64,000 bases of DNA. Origin: WS-7 sp036505295 (GTDB lineage Bacteria > Eisenbacteria > RBG-16-71-46 > SZUA-252). The stretch covers positions 13,847 to 77,846 of the forward strand of contig DASXTQ010000041.1 of NCBI GenBank assembly GCA_036505295.1, written 5' to 3'. The translations under genes and the position numbers were made by a program. Position 1 is the stretch's first letter; the number at the start of each line of letters is the position of its first letter. The notes beneath the pieces are model-generated. The model did no database searches, had not been told where the DNA came from, and saw only the letters and a program-made list of their open reading frames with translations. Of this stretch, positions 8,406 through 17,559 are shown piece by piece.

Positions 8406-9544
8406 TGCAGGGGATCTACGCCTTCGTTGTGGGCGGTGGGGTGCTGGCACTCATCGGGTGGGCCGCCTGGACTCTATCCGGGGGATTCACCGTGGTCCGG
8501 CCCGGGCTGGACACGCCATACCGGCATGGGCTGGACGCGCTCCTCCGGGGCGACCGCGACGAGGCGCTCCTTGCCTTCACGGAGACGGTCCAGATCGACA
8601 CCGACAACGTGGACGCCTACATCCACTTGGGAAACTTGCTTCGAGAACGAGGCGAGGCCGCCCGCGCCCTCCGCATTCACCGCGAGCTGACGGTGCGGGC
8701 GGGGCAGACGCCGGCCCAGCAGAGGGCTGTGCGGGAAGGGCTCGTGTTGGACCTCATCGCGCTCGACCGGCCGGTGGAGGCTGTGGAGGAGGCGGAGGAG
8801 CTCCACGAGCTGGACCGGAAGAACCGACGCGCGCTCAGGATCCTGCTCCGCGCCTATGAAGCGGCCGCGGACTGGGAGCATGCATTCGAGGCTCGCTCCG
8901 AGCTTGCCCGCTTGAACGGGGAGCATGTCAACGGGGAGCTCGCGAACTACCGCTCCGCAATTGGCGAGGGATATCTGCGGACCGGGAAGGTCCGAGAGGC
9001 GGAAAAACATCTGCGGGGCGCCCTCCGGAACGAGCGAAACCACCCCGCCGCTCTGCTCAGGCTCGGAGATATCTACTACGACCGGGGTCGCCCCGAGCGC
9101 GCGGTCGTCCTCTGGAAAGGTCTCGCGCAGACGCATCCGGAACGAGCCAACCTCGTGCTGGAGCGCCTGGAGACCGCGTACTTCGAAGGTGGGCACTTCA
9201 GCGAAATGGCGAAGGCGTACGAAGAGATGCTCGCGCGCAACCCTCGGGACGCAAGAGTCATGGTCGCGCTCGCGCGGATGCACATCAAGAAGGGGGAGCT
9301 CCTCGAAGCAAGCCGCGCCCTCGCCGACGCGCTTGAGATCGAGCCCGAGTCCCTGTCGGCACGGCTGCTGCTCGTCAACGTGCATCGGCGGCGCGGCGAC
9401 CTGAGCCACGCGCTCGACGAAATGGAAGCGCTCTTGAAGAGGTTCGAACGCGCGGAACGCTTTACGTGCACCGCGTGCGGCGCCGCCTCGGACGAGTACT
9501 GGACGCGGTGCCCCACGTGCTCCTCGTGGTCGACGGTCGCGTGA
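8405..9544 (+). CDS. lapB: LapB-like TPR protein with C-terminal zinc ribbon
   Basis: 379 residues, close to E. coli LapB (389). A single N-terminal membrane anchor (about 4-24) is followed by eight or nine TPR units (for example AYIHLGNLLRERGEAARALR and ALLRLGDIYYDRGRPERAV). A rubredoxin-like ribbon at the end has two CxxC pairs, CTAC and CPTC. That ribbon plus the TPR array is diagnostic of LapB/YciM, which recruits FtsH to LpxC or bridges LPS assembly. Immediate linkage to the LapA-like gene supports the call. Whether the LpxC-FtsH circuit is the same in this lineage is not shown here. Confidence 0.85.
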   Translation: MQGIYAFVVGGGVLALIGWAAWTLSGGFTVVRPGLDTPYRHGLDALLRGDRDEALLAFTETVQIDTDNVDAYIHLGNLLRERGEAARALRIHRELTVRAGQTPAQQRAVREGLVLDLIALDRPVEAVEEAEELHELDRKNRRALRILLRAYEAAADWEHAFEARSELARLNGEHVNGELANYRSAIGEGYLRTGKVREAEKHLRGALRNERNHPAALLRLGDIYYDRGRPERAVVLWKGLAQTHPERANLVLERLETAYFEGGHFSEMAKAYEEMLARNPRDARVMVALARMHIKKGELLEASRALADALEIEPESLSARLLLVNVHRRRGDLSHALDEMEALLKRFERAERFTCTACGAASDEYWTRCPTCSSWSTVA

Positions 9545-10641
9545 AGCCCGGCCCCCGAGTCCTCGTGGCGTTGGCCGTCGCGGGAATCTGCCTCGTGGCG
9601 ATGACCGCCTCACTCGTCGCGGAGCGTCCGCCCGCCGGGGAGCGCTTCAAGAGGCCCCCACCGGTCCGCGGAGGTCCGCGCGGTCTCGTGGAAGAGCGGC
9701 GGGTCACGAATGCGCAACGGGCTGTGGATCGAGGCCGGATCGATGAAGCGCGGGCGCTCTTGAAAGGGGTCGATCCCGCGCTGCTCCCCCGCGGGCTGGG
9801 CGAAGAGGCGGCCTTCCTTTCCGCCACGGTCGCGGAGGACGCCGTCACGGTGGACCGCCTGCTCGATGAATATCTCAAGAACTACCCGCGTGGTGTTCAC
9901 CGCCGCGCGGCGGCTCTGGCGCTCGCCAAGAGCCAGTACGCCCAGGGGGACTACCGCGAGGCTGAGAACCTCCTGAGCATTTTCTCTCCCGGCGTGGAAC
10001 GCGATCCCCTCGGGCGGGAGGGCCTCGTCTGGCGTGGACTCTCCCAGCTCGGCCGCGGGGACGCGGTGGGAGCCCTCCAGTTTTTCAAATCGGCGAAACA
10101 GGACCTGGAGGGGAGTAGCGAAGAGGAGCCCTACTACTTCGCGGTCGCCGAGGCCGCGCTCCGTGCGAGCAGACCCCGGGAGGCCGTCGAAGCCCTCAAG
10201 GTGATCCTCGCGCGTTATCCGCGCGGTGATTACGCACCCCAAGCGCTTTACGCGATGGGGATCTCGCTCGAGACCATGGGGCGCGCGGCCGATGCCGCCG
10301 CCGTGTTCCGCCAGGTCGCGCAGCGTTTCCCGGACTCCTACGAGGCGACCCGCGCCCGGGATCGCGGGATTCGCTCGGTCGGAACGCCGATGCTGGGGCT
10401 CCCGATCGGCGGTGGATACTCGATTCAGGTTGGCGCCTTCGCGCGGCGCGAGCTGGCCGAGGCGCTCGCGAAGGATCTCAGGCTCGCCGGCGTCGGAGAC
10501 GTCGCGGTGCAAGAGGGACGCGAGGCGACTCCCATCTACCGCGTCCGCGCGGGAGCCTACGCGACGCGCGATGAAGCGCGCGCGCTCGGAGAGAGGCTCC
10601 GCCGCGAACGCGGCTTCTCCTACAACATCGTACCCCGCTGA
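9541..10641 (+). CDS. TPR-repeat envelope protein with C-terminal SPOR domain
   Basis: About 366 residues from the GTG at 9541, which overlaps the lapB stop as GTGA; an upstream ATG in the same frame would sit inside lapB. It begins with a signal or anchor segment (about residues 5-24). Residues about 50-280 hold tol-pal-like TPR units (AALALAKSQYAQGDYREAENLL, ALYAMGISLETMGRAADAA). The last 75 residues are a SPOR domain (YSIQVGAFARRELAEALAK). SPOR domains bind denuded glycan strands of septal peptidoglycan, so a cell-division or envelope role is likely. Confidence 0.75.
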   Translation: MKPGPRVLVALAVAGICLVAMTASLVAERPPAGERFKRPPPVRGGPRGLVEERRVTNAQRAVDRGRIDEARALLKGVDPALLPRGLGEEAAFLSATVAEDAVTVDRLLDEYLKNYPRGVHRRAAALALAKSQYAQGDYREAENLLSIFSPGVERDPLGREGLVWRGLSQLGRGDAVGALQFFKSAKQDLEGSSEEEPYYFAVAEAALRASRPREAVEALKVILARYPRGDYAPQALYAMGISLETMGRAADAAAVFRQVAQRFPDSYEATRARDRGIRSVGTPMLGLPIGGGYSIQVGAFARRELAEALAKDLRLAGVGDVAVQEGREATPIYRVRAGAYATRDEARALGERLRRERGFSYNIVPR

Positions 10642-10653
10642 CCCCCCCCGATC

Positions 10654-13269
10654 ATGGAATCCACCCCGATGCTCGACCAGTACCGGCGGCTCAAAGCCGA
10701 GCATCCGGGAACGATCCTCTTTTTCCGGATGGGGGATTTCTACGAGACATTCGGCGAGGATGCCCTCATCGCTTCCCGGGTCCTCGGAATCGCGCTCACG
10801 AGCCGCGACAAGAAGAAGGACGGCTCGCTCCCGCTGGCGGGCGTGCCGCACCATGCGGTCGAGGGCTACCTTCGCACTCTCGTGCGCCAAGGGCATTCGG
10901 TAGCGATCGCGGAGCAGATGGAGCCCGCTGCCGAGGCGCGCGGTCTCGTCGATCGGCAGATCGTCGAGGTCCTCACCCCGGGCACGATCACGCGGACTGG
11001 AATCCTCAACGCGGTCGACAGTAATTATATCGTGGCGCTTCACCCGGCGGCCGATCGGATCGGCGTCTCGGTGGCGGAGGTCTCCACCGGAGAGTTCCGG
11101 GTGGGAGAGGTCGCGCGGGAGGACCTGCCGGCGCTACTCCTAGAGTATCCCTCGCGGGAGATCGTCTTCCCCGAGGGGGTCGCGGCCGAGCTGGGCGGAT
11201 CGGAGATCACCCGGCCCGGGGGCGCACGCGTCACGCACTGGGACGCCGCTCGGTTCGACGTGCGCGCCGGGCGCCAGGCGCTCGAGCGGAAATTCCAGGT
11301 CCAGAGCTTGGATGCTTTCGGGCTGGGCGACCCCGGGCTCGGGTTCGGCGCGGCCGGGGCGCTCCTCGACTACCTCCGCTCGCTCAAGAAATCGGACCTG
11401 CCTCAGATCGGGACGGTCCGCCCGATCCGGGAAGGGCCGACGCTGGTCGTGGACGAGGTGACGCTGCGAAACTTGGAGATCCTGGAATCGCAAGCGGGAC
11501 CCGAGCACACGCTGCTCCATCTCCTCGATCGGACCGAAACGGCCATGGGCGGGCGGGCTCTGCGGGCCCTGCTTCGCGCTCCCGGCGCCGAGCTTGGCCT
11601 TCTGAACGCGCGTCTCGACAAGACGGAAGCTTTTGCGGCCTCTCCCCGGCTCCGCGCCGAGATGCGCGAGCGCCTTCACCGAATGCCGGATCTGGAGCGC
11701 GCGCTCGGGCTCCTCGGCTCGGGCCGAGCCAGCCCGCGCGACCTGGGGACGCTTCGGGATGCGCTGCTTCGGCTCCCCGGCGTGGCGAAGACGCTCGAGT
11801 CCTACCGGAATCCGGTGACCGAGGCGTGGCGCTCGGCGCTTCCCGACCTCTCCGTGCCCGCGTCGGAGCTTGGGCGCGCCCTCGCGGATGAGCTCCCCCT
11901 CGTCGCGACCCAAGGAGGAATCATCCGCGAGGGGTACGACCCTGTTCTCGACGAGCGGCGCAGGGACGCGTCCGACTCCCGCTCGCAAGTACTGGCTCTC
12001 GAGGCGAGCGAGCGGGCTCGGACGCGGATCCCCAACCTCAAGGTTGGATTCAACCGCGTGTTCGGCTATTACCTCGAGGTCACGCGCTCCCAGCTCGGAC
12101 GCGTTCCCTCGGACTACGTCAGGCGCCAGACCCTGACGGGCGCGGAACGATTCGTCACCCCCGATCTCAGTCGGATGGAGGAGCGGATCGAGGCGTCGAG
12201 CGTCGAGAGCCACAGGCTCGAGACCGAGCACTTTCAGAGGCTGCGCGATCTCGCCACCCGCGAGATGTCCCGGATCCAATCCGCCGCGCGGGTTCTCGCG
12301 GCCCTGGACCTCCATCTCGCGCTGGGAGAATGCGCGGCTCGGGAGCGATGGGTGCGTCCGGCGCTGGCCGAGGACCGCGAGCTTCGCCTGATCGCGTCGC
12401 GCCATCCTATGGTGGAGCGCTCGCTCGAGCCCGGAGCCTTCCAACCGAACGACGTCCTTCTCGATCCGGACGAAGAACAGATCTGGCTCATCACCGGACC
12501 CAATATGGGCGGAAAATCCACCTTCCTCCGCCAGGTCGGGCTCGCCGTCTACCTCGCACACATCGGATCCTTCGTGCCCTGCGCGGAGGCAAAGATCGGT
12601 CTCGTGGACCGGATCTTCACGCGGGTCGGGGCGTCGGATCAGATCGCGCGCGGAGCCTCCACGTTCTTCGTGGAGATGCAGGAAACCGCAACGATCCTGC
12701 GCCAGGCGAGCGACCGGAGCCTGGTGCTGCTCGACGAGGTGGGGCGCGGGACGAGCACGTACGATGGACTGAGCCTCGCGTGGGCGGTGACGGAGACGCT
12801 CCACGACGGCCCCGGACCCAGACCACGGACCCTGTTCGCGACCCACTACCACGAGCTGACCGATCTCGAATCGAAGCTCCCGCGACTGCGGAACCGCACG
12901 GTTCGGGTCGAGGAGCGGGGGCATGAGATCGTTTTCCTCCACGCCCTGGCCCCCGGGCGAGCGGACCGCTCCTACGGAATCCACGTGGCGAAGCTCGCGG
13001 GCGTTCCCGAGAACGTCCTGAGTCGGGCTCGGGAGATCCTCGCGAGACTGGAGGCGGGGGATCGCGCTCCCCAGGAGCCCCTCGGCACGGTTGAGGCGGG
13101 AAGCAGGAGAGACGATGAGGCCCGCGTTCCCTCCGCGATGGCGCAGCGCTTCGACGCGGCGCTGGCAAACGAGCTCGCGCGCGTCTCGGTCGAGTCGATG
13201 ACGCCCCTCGACGCATTGAACGAGCTGGCCCGGCTTCGCGACCGGGCGCAGAAGTCCCGGGAACATTGA
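10654..13269 (+). CDS. mutS: DNA mismatch repair protein MutS
   Basis: Recognises mismatches and signals to MutL. 871 residues, standard length. The mismatch-reading F29-x-E31 motif is present (GDFYETFGEDA). The C-terminal ATPase has Walker A GPNMGGKST starting near residue 615, Walker B VLLDEVGRGTST, and the ATHYHEL signature. It lies 12 bases after the SPOR gene. mutL is about 8 kb downstream with four genes between them. Confidence 0.97.
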   Translation: MESTPMLDQYRRLKAEHPGTILFFRMGDFYETFGEDALIASRVLGIALTSRDKKKDGSLPLAGVPHHAVEGYLRTLVRQGHSVAIAEQMEPAAEARGLVDRQIVEVLTPGTITRTGILNAVDSNYIVALHPAADRIGVSVAEVSTGEFRVGEVAREDLPALLLEYPSREIVFPEGVAAELGGSEITRPGGARVTHWDAARFDVRAGRQALERKFQVQSLDAFGLGDPGLGFGAAGALLDYLRSLKKSDLPQIGTVRPIREGPTLVVDEVTLRNLEILESQAGPEHTLLHLLDRTETAMGGRALRALLRAPGAELGLLNARLDKTEAFAASPRLRAEMRERLHRMPDLERALGLLGSGRASPRDLGTLRDALLRLPGVAKTLESYRNPVTEAWRSALPDLSVPASELGRALADELPLVATQGGIIREGYDPVLDERRRDASDSRSQVLALEASERARTRIPNLKVGFNRVFGYYLEVTRSQLGRVPSDYVRRQTLTGAERFVTPDLSRMEERIEASSVESHRLETEHFQRLRDLATREMSRIQSAARVLAALDLHLALGECAARERWVRPALAEDRELRLIASRHPMVERSLEPGAFQPNDVLLDPDEEQIWLITGPNMGGKSTFLRQVGLAVYLAHIGSFVPCAEAKIGLVDRIFTRVGASDQIARGASTFFVEMQETATILRQASDRSLVLLDEVGRGTSTYDGLSLAWAVTETLHDGPGPRPRTLFATHYHELTDLESKLPRLRNRTVRVEERGHEIVFLHALAPGRADRSYGIHVAKLAGVPENVLSRAREILARLEAGDRAPQEPLGTVEAGSRRDDEARVPSAMAQRFDAALANELARVSVESMTPLDALNELARLRDRAQKSREH

Positions 13270-13307
13270 CGGGCCCACGCCGAATCCGTATTCTTTCCCC
13301 GGTAGAC

Positions 13308-15152
13308 ATGACCCCCGCTCCGCAGATAGATCCCCGCCGTCCACCATCGAGGAGCTTCCGTTTCGGGACGGCTCCCCGGCTCGGTCTATGGACACGGGTT
13401 GTTCTTCTCCTGGTCGCCGCCTGCGCCGGGGATCCGCGTGTCGCGGCGGCTCCATCCGCGAAGGGGGAGCCCTCCACGCTTCCCATCGATTTGGTCCGTG
13501 CCGGCATGACCGGATACGGGCTGAGCGTGTTTCGGGGGACCCAAGTCGACAGCTTTCCGATGACGATTCTCGGCGTGCTCAAGGGAAACCGTCCCGGGGC
13601 TGACCTCATCCTCGCCAAGGCGCGCGGCGATTTCCTCGAGCGGACCGGAATCATCGCGGGCATGAGCGGGAGCCCCGTGTACATAGGCGGGAAGCTCATC
13701 GGCGCCGTTTCCTACACGTGGGCCTTCACCAAGGAACCGGTCGCGGGCATCACGCCGATCGGGGAGATGCTCGCCTCGCTCCGCCCGACGCCCGAGGAGA
13801 AGCCCGAGCCGTCCGACGCACGATACGGAGCCCTCGATCTGCCTCCGGGGGAGACCTCGCCTACCTCCGGGGAAGCCCGACCCATCGCGACCCCGCTCGC
13901 GCTCTCGGGTTTCACCCCCGAAGCGCTCCGCTACCTGGATCCGTGGCTCAAGGAGCACGGGTTTGTCTCGGCTCCCGGAGGGAGCACGTCGGACGAAGGA
14001 TCCTGCGACTCGATCGTGCCGGGCTCCGCCGTCGGCGTCGAGCTCGTGCGCGGGGACATGAACGCGACCGCGATCGGCACCGCCACATACCGCGAGGGGA
14101 ACCGCGTTCTCGCGTTCGGGCATCCCTTCTACGCCCTCGGCCGCGTGCAGCTTCCGCTGACTGCCGCCACGATCCACACCATCTTCGCGAGCCAGCAGAT
14201 CTCGACGAAAGTCGGATCGGCGACGCGCACCTGCGGCACACTCGTCGCGGATCGCAGCGTCGGAATCGCGGGAGAGATCGGCGGCTCGCCGTCCATGATT
14301 CCTGTGACGGTCTCGATCCACGGTCCGCAGGGACGCGATCGCGACTATCATTTCGAGATTGCCCGCAGCCGTTCCCTGACGCCCGGGCTCGCGGCAGCGA
14401 CCATCGTCAGCTCGATTTCGGAAGCGCTGTTCGACGTGGGTCTCTCCACCACGCGGTACGATCTCACGTATTCCCTGAACGGCGGGAAGCGCGTTCTCAA
14501 GCGCGGCAACGCGATCGTAGCCCCCGCGCCCCTCGCGGGCGCCGGGGACGACGTCTCGCAGACCTTGTTTCTGCTCCTGATCAACCGGTTCGAGTCGGTG
14601 CGGCTGGATTCCCTGCGGGCGGACATCTCCGTGGAGGACGGGCTCGACCAGGCGACCCTCACCTCCATCCGGGTGGAACCCACGATGGCGGCACCGGGTG
14701 AATCCGTCCAGGTGGAGCTCTCGATCCGTCCGGCCCGATCCAAGCCGGAAACGCGGCGCGTCACGGTGCGGATACCGCCCGGGACTCCGCCGGGAGATCT
14801 CATGATCCGGGTGTGCAACGGTCCGGAGACCGACAAGTGGGAGCGCGATCGAGCGCCCGAGACATTCGAGCCGCAGAACCTGGATCACCTTCTGGGTCTC
14901 CTGAGCCGCGAGCGCCGCGGCGATCAGATGTTCGTGCAGCTTTACCGCGAGGTCCGCGGAATGACCCTTCGCGGTGGAGAGATATCGCAGACGCCGCCAT
15001 CGGTCCTGGACGTGCTGGGCGGTGGAGCCAAATCGGGGGACGGGGCGCCCGTCAAGGGGGCAACGCTCGTGGAAATTCCGATGAACATGGGTCGCGTCGT
15101 GACCGGCTGCGAGCAGAAGACGGTGACGGTGTTTCCCTATCGGGCTCGATGA
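13308..15152 (+). CDS. Secreted protein with SpoIVB-like (S55) serine peptidase domain, motifs in permuted order
   Basis: About 614 residues from ATG 13308; a TTG at 13266 overlapping the mutS stop is the alternative. A hydrophobic signal segment (LWTRVVLLLVAACAG) points to export. The S55-type block is GMSGSPVYIGGKLIGAVSY with candidate catalytic Ser about residue 120. A second conserved block, VLAFGHPFYALG with His about 272, follows it, then GIAGEIGGSPSMIPV. In B. subtilis SpoIVB the catalytic His comes before the Ser; here it comes after. The C-terminal 200 residues are beta-rich and unassigned. No other sporulation gene is visible, so a sporulation role is not implied. The next gene encodes a secreted propeller. 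Confidence 0.7.
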   Translation: MTPAPQIDPRRPPSRSFRFGTAPRLGLWTRVVLLLVAACAGDPRVAAAPSAKGEPSTLPIDLVRAGMTGYGLSVFRGTQVDSFPMTILGVLKGNRPGADLILAKARGDFLERTGIIAGMSGSPVYIGGKLIGAVSYTWAFTKEPVAGITPIGEMLASLRPTPEEKPEPSDARYGALDLPPGETSPTSGEARPIATPLALSGFTPEALRYLDPWLKEHGFVSAPGGSTSDEGSCDSIVPGSAVGVELVRGDMNATAIGTATYREGNRVLAFGHPFYALGRVQLPLTAATIHTIFASQQISTKVGSATRTCGTLVADRSVGIAGEIGGSPSMIPVTVSIHGPQGRDRDYHFEIARSRSLTPGLAAATIVSSISEALFDVGLSTTRYDLTYSLNGGKRVLKRGNAIVAPAPLAGAGDDVSQTLFLLLINRFESVRLDSLRADISVEDGLDQATLTSIRVEPTMAAPGESVQVELSIRPARSKPETRRVTVRIPPGTPPGDLMIRVCNGPETDKWERDRAPETFEPQNLDHLLGLLSRERRGDQMFVQLYREVRGMTLRGGEISQTPPSVLDVLGGGAKSGDGAPVKGATLVEIPMNMGRVVTGCEQKTVTVFPYRAR

Positions 15153-15189
15153 TGCGTAGCGGGGCCTGGACGAAAGGAGGAACGATCCG

Positions 15190-17358
15190 GTGCGCATGAG
15201 ACGTCGCTTCTCGGCGGTGCTGGCCGCCTTGGCCCTCGTCGGTGCTTCGCAGGCGTGGGCGGTGCGGACCTCCCTGTGGACGCAGGATACGGTCGATGAC
15301 TTCCTCACCGGCGACGTGACGGGGGTCACGGTCACGAGCGAGGGGCAGGTCCAGCTCGGCGCCGCGTGGGATTCCGTGGTGACCAACCTGCCCGAGGTGG
15401 CCCAGATCTGGTGTCTCGCGCGGGACTCGAAGGGCCAGATCTATTTTGGAACCGGAGACGACGGCCGCATCTACCGCTGGTCGCGCGGCCGCTCCGCCCA
15501 GCTCGTTTGGAATACAGGGTCTTCCGAGATCATGTCCATGGCGATCGACGCGAACGACAACCTGTACGCGGGCTCATCGACCGACGGGGTGATCTACCGC
15601 GTCACCGCGCGCGGGGACACCTCCCGCTACTTCGAGACGGGGGAGCAGTCGGTCTGGACCCTCCTCGTGGGAAAGAACGGAATGCTGTACGCGGGCACGG
15701 GTAGCCGCGGACGCATCTACAAGGTAACCGGCCCCGGCAAAGGAGACGTCTTCGCCGACACGCGGGACGCGAACGTTCTGGCGCTCGCGTGGGCGAAGGA
15801 CGGCGCCCTTCTGGCGGGAACATCGTCGAAGGGGCTGCTCCTGCGCATTGAGCCGAACGGATCCACACGGGTCATCTACGACTCCGGCGCCGAAGAGCTT
15901 CGGGCCATCGCCGTGCTCGACGATGGCTCGATCGCGGTCGGGACGAATCGGAGTCCGAGCGGCTCCTCGGGCGCTGGGGCGGTGGTCGGAAGCGGTCCGC
16001 CGGGGGTACCATCGCTCGGAATTGAGGTCACGCCCACCGGCGGGAGCAAGTGCGGGGTGTTCCTGGTCCAGCCGGACGGTTCCGCGCGGCTCCTCTACGC
16101 GCCCCCGTGCGATTTCGTCTACGCGATGGCTCCAGGGGATGCGGGATCCGTCTGGTTCACGACCGGAAACCCGGCCGCGCTCTTCCGGGTCGGGCTGGAT
16201 CGGAAATTCGCGCTCCTGGGCGCGACCGAGTCAAAGCAGCTCCTGGGTCTTCTGCGCGCGGGCAAGGAAGTGTATGCCGCGGCGGGAAACGCGGCGGTGC
16301 TGTACTCGCTCGGATCCGGCGTCGGCACCGAGGGGACCTACATCTCCGAAGCGCACGACCTTCGCTCCGTGGCATCGTGGGGAGAGGCGAGGGTCGCCGT
16401 GTCGGGTGGAGGCGAAGTGCGCTGGTCCAGCCGAAGCGGGTTCAGCAAGACCCCCGACGACGGGTGGAGCGGCTGGTCGCGCGAGGTCCCGATCAAGGGC
16501 TACGTCAAGATCGAGAGCCCGCCCGCGAGGTTCCTGCAGTACCGCCTCCGGTTCCGCCGCGGCTCGGGGGAGCTACCGACCGTCTCGACCCTCGAGGTCG
16601 CTTACCTTCAGCGCAACCTGCCTCCCTCGATCGCAAACGTCACGCTGTATGGTCCGGAGAATCCCTTTTTCGAGGGAGGTCCCGAATACCGGCCGCCGCA
16701 AATCTCCCAGTCGTTTCCGAATGGAATCAAGCTCGAGTTCTCCCTTCCGCGCGCCGGCCCGCGCGCGGTTTCCGACGCGAGCGCCGCCTGGGCGCGTGGG
16801 ATCCGAAGCGCCTCATGGGACGCGGCCGATCCGAACGGCGACAATCTCCGCTACAAGCTCTACATCAAGGCGAACGACGAGACCTCGTGGAAGTCGCTCT
16901 CCAGCGGGACGGACGATCGCGCGTTCAGTTGGGACGCAGAGTCGTTCGCGAACGGGACGTACCGGCTCAAGCTGGAGGCGAGCGACGCCCCCGACAACCC
17001 GGACGGCACGGAGATGAGGGCGGAACGGCTCAGCGCGCCCTTTGTGATCGACAACATCCCTCCGCGCGTCGAGGGCCTGCGCACCTCAACCCGGGAGGGA
17101 AGCCTGAGGGGGCGGAGCACCGTTACCGTTTCGGGACTCGCGATTGACGCCGACAGCAGGATCGCGAAGATCGAATACTCGGTGGACGGCTCCGATTGGA
17201 AGCAGGTGTTCCCCGATGATTCGATTTTCGATTCGTTACAGGAGAAGTTCCACTTTGATGTGACCGACCTGGCGCCAGGGGAGCACGCCGTCACCGTGCG
17301 GGCCTCCGACGAGCAGCGAAATGTCTCGGTCGGAAAGATCCTCGCGGTCACCCGCTAG
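15190..17358 (+). CDS. Secreted beta-propeller protein with C-terminal Ig/fibronectin-like region
   Basis: 722 residues. The GTG at 15190 lies nine bases after a strong AAGGAGG (15174-15180). A signal peptide ends near ALVGASQAWA. Residues about 60-380 repeat blades of the form IYFGTGDDGRIYR, LYAGSSTDGVIYR, LYAGTGSRGRIYK, typical of NHL or sensor-type propellers. Residues about 490-720 are two beta-sandwich-like segments (TYRLKLEASDAPDN; GEHAVTVRASDEQRN). No catalytic motif was recognised. It follows the S55-type peptidase by 37 bases and may be its partner or substrate; that is inference. Exact function unknown. Confidence 0.65.
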   Translation: MRMRRRFSAVLAALALVGASQAWAVRTSLWTQDTVDDFLTGDVTGVTVTSEGQVQLGAAWDSVVTNLPEVAQIWCLARDSKGQIYFGTGDDGRIYRWSRGRSAQLVWNTGSSEIMSMAIDANDNLYAGSSTDGVIYRVTARGDTSRYFETGEQSVWTLLVGKNGMLYAGTGSRGRIYKVTGPGKGDVFADTRDANVLALAWAKDGALLAGTSSKGLLLRIEPNGSTRVIYDSGAEELRAIAVLDDGSIAVGTNRSPSGSSGAGAVVGSGPPGVPSLGIEVTPTGGSKCGVFLVQPDGSARLLYAPPCDFVYAMAPGDAGSVWFTTGNPAALFRVGLDRKFALLGATESKQLLGLLRAGKEVYAAAGNAAVLYSLGSGVGTEGTYISEAHDLRSVASWGEARVAVSGGGEVRWSSRSGFSKTPDDGWSGWSREVPIKGYVKIESPPARFLQYRLRFRRGSGELPTVSTLEVAYLQRNLPPSIANVTLYGPENPFFEGGPEYRPPQISQSFPNGIKLEFSLPRAGPRAVSDASAAWARGIRSASWDAADPNGDNLRYKLYIKANDETSWKSLSSGTDDRAFSWDAESFANGTYRLKLEASDAPDNPDGTEMRAERLSAPFVIDNIPPRVEGLRTSTREGSLRGRSTVTVSGLAIDADSRIAKIEYSVDGSDWKQVFPDDSIFDSLQEKFHFDVTDLAPGEHAVTVRASDEQRNVSVGKILAVTR

Positions 17359-17376
17359 TCGTGCGAAATGCATGAT

Positions 17377-17395
17377 CGGCCCCTACCGGGGGCCG
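17377..17395 (+). terminator. GC-rich hairpin after the propeller gene
   Basis: CGGCCCC (17377-17383) and GGGGCCG (17389-17395) form a 7-bp stem with a five-base loop, 18 bases past the stop. There is no U-tract, so it may only stabilise the 3' end. The rest of the 200-base gap before the GAF gene shows no clear feature. Confidence 0.35.
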
Positions 17396-17559
17396 CGCGG
17401 TTGGGACGCGCGCACGTCGCGTCCTGAAAATCTCCGGTAAGTCCAGCATTCACGGGCTTCGCGATTCCCGGGCGGCGAGGGCTGGCCGGTGGTACGATCC
17501 TTGCGCTTCCCGGGCCGGATCAATGGCTCTCTTGGGCTGGCCGGCCACGCAGGGGTGTC

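Noticed and set aside
11140..13455. Long minus-strand open frame opposite mutS
   Set aside because: Low-complexity, Arg/Gly/Pro-rich translation; mutS has full motifs in the other strand.
17377..17559. Possible riboswitch in the 200-base gap before the GAF gene
   Set aside because: Apart from one GC hairpin no conserved riboswitch core could be recognised.
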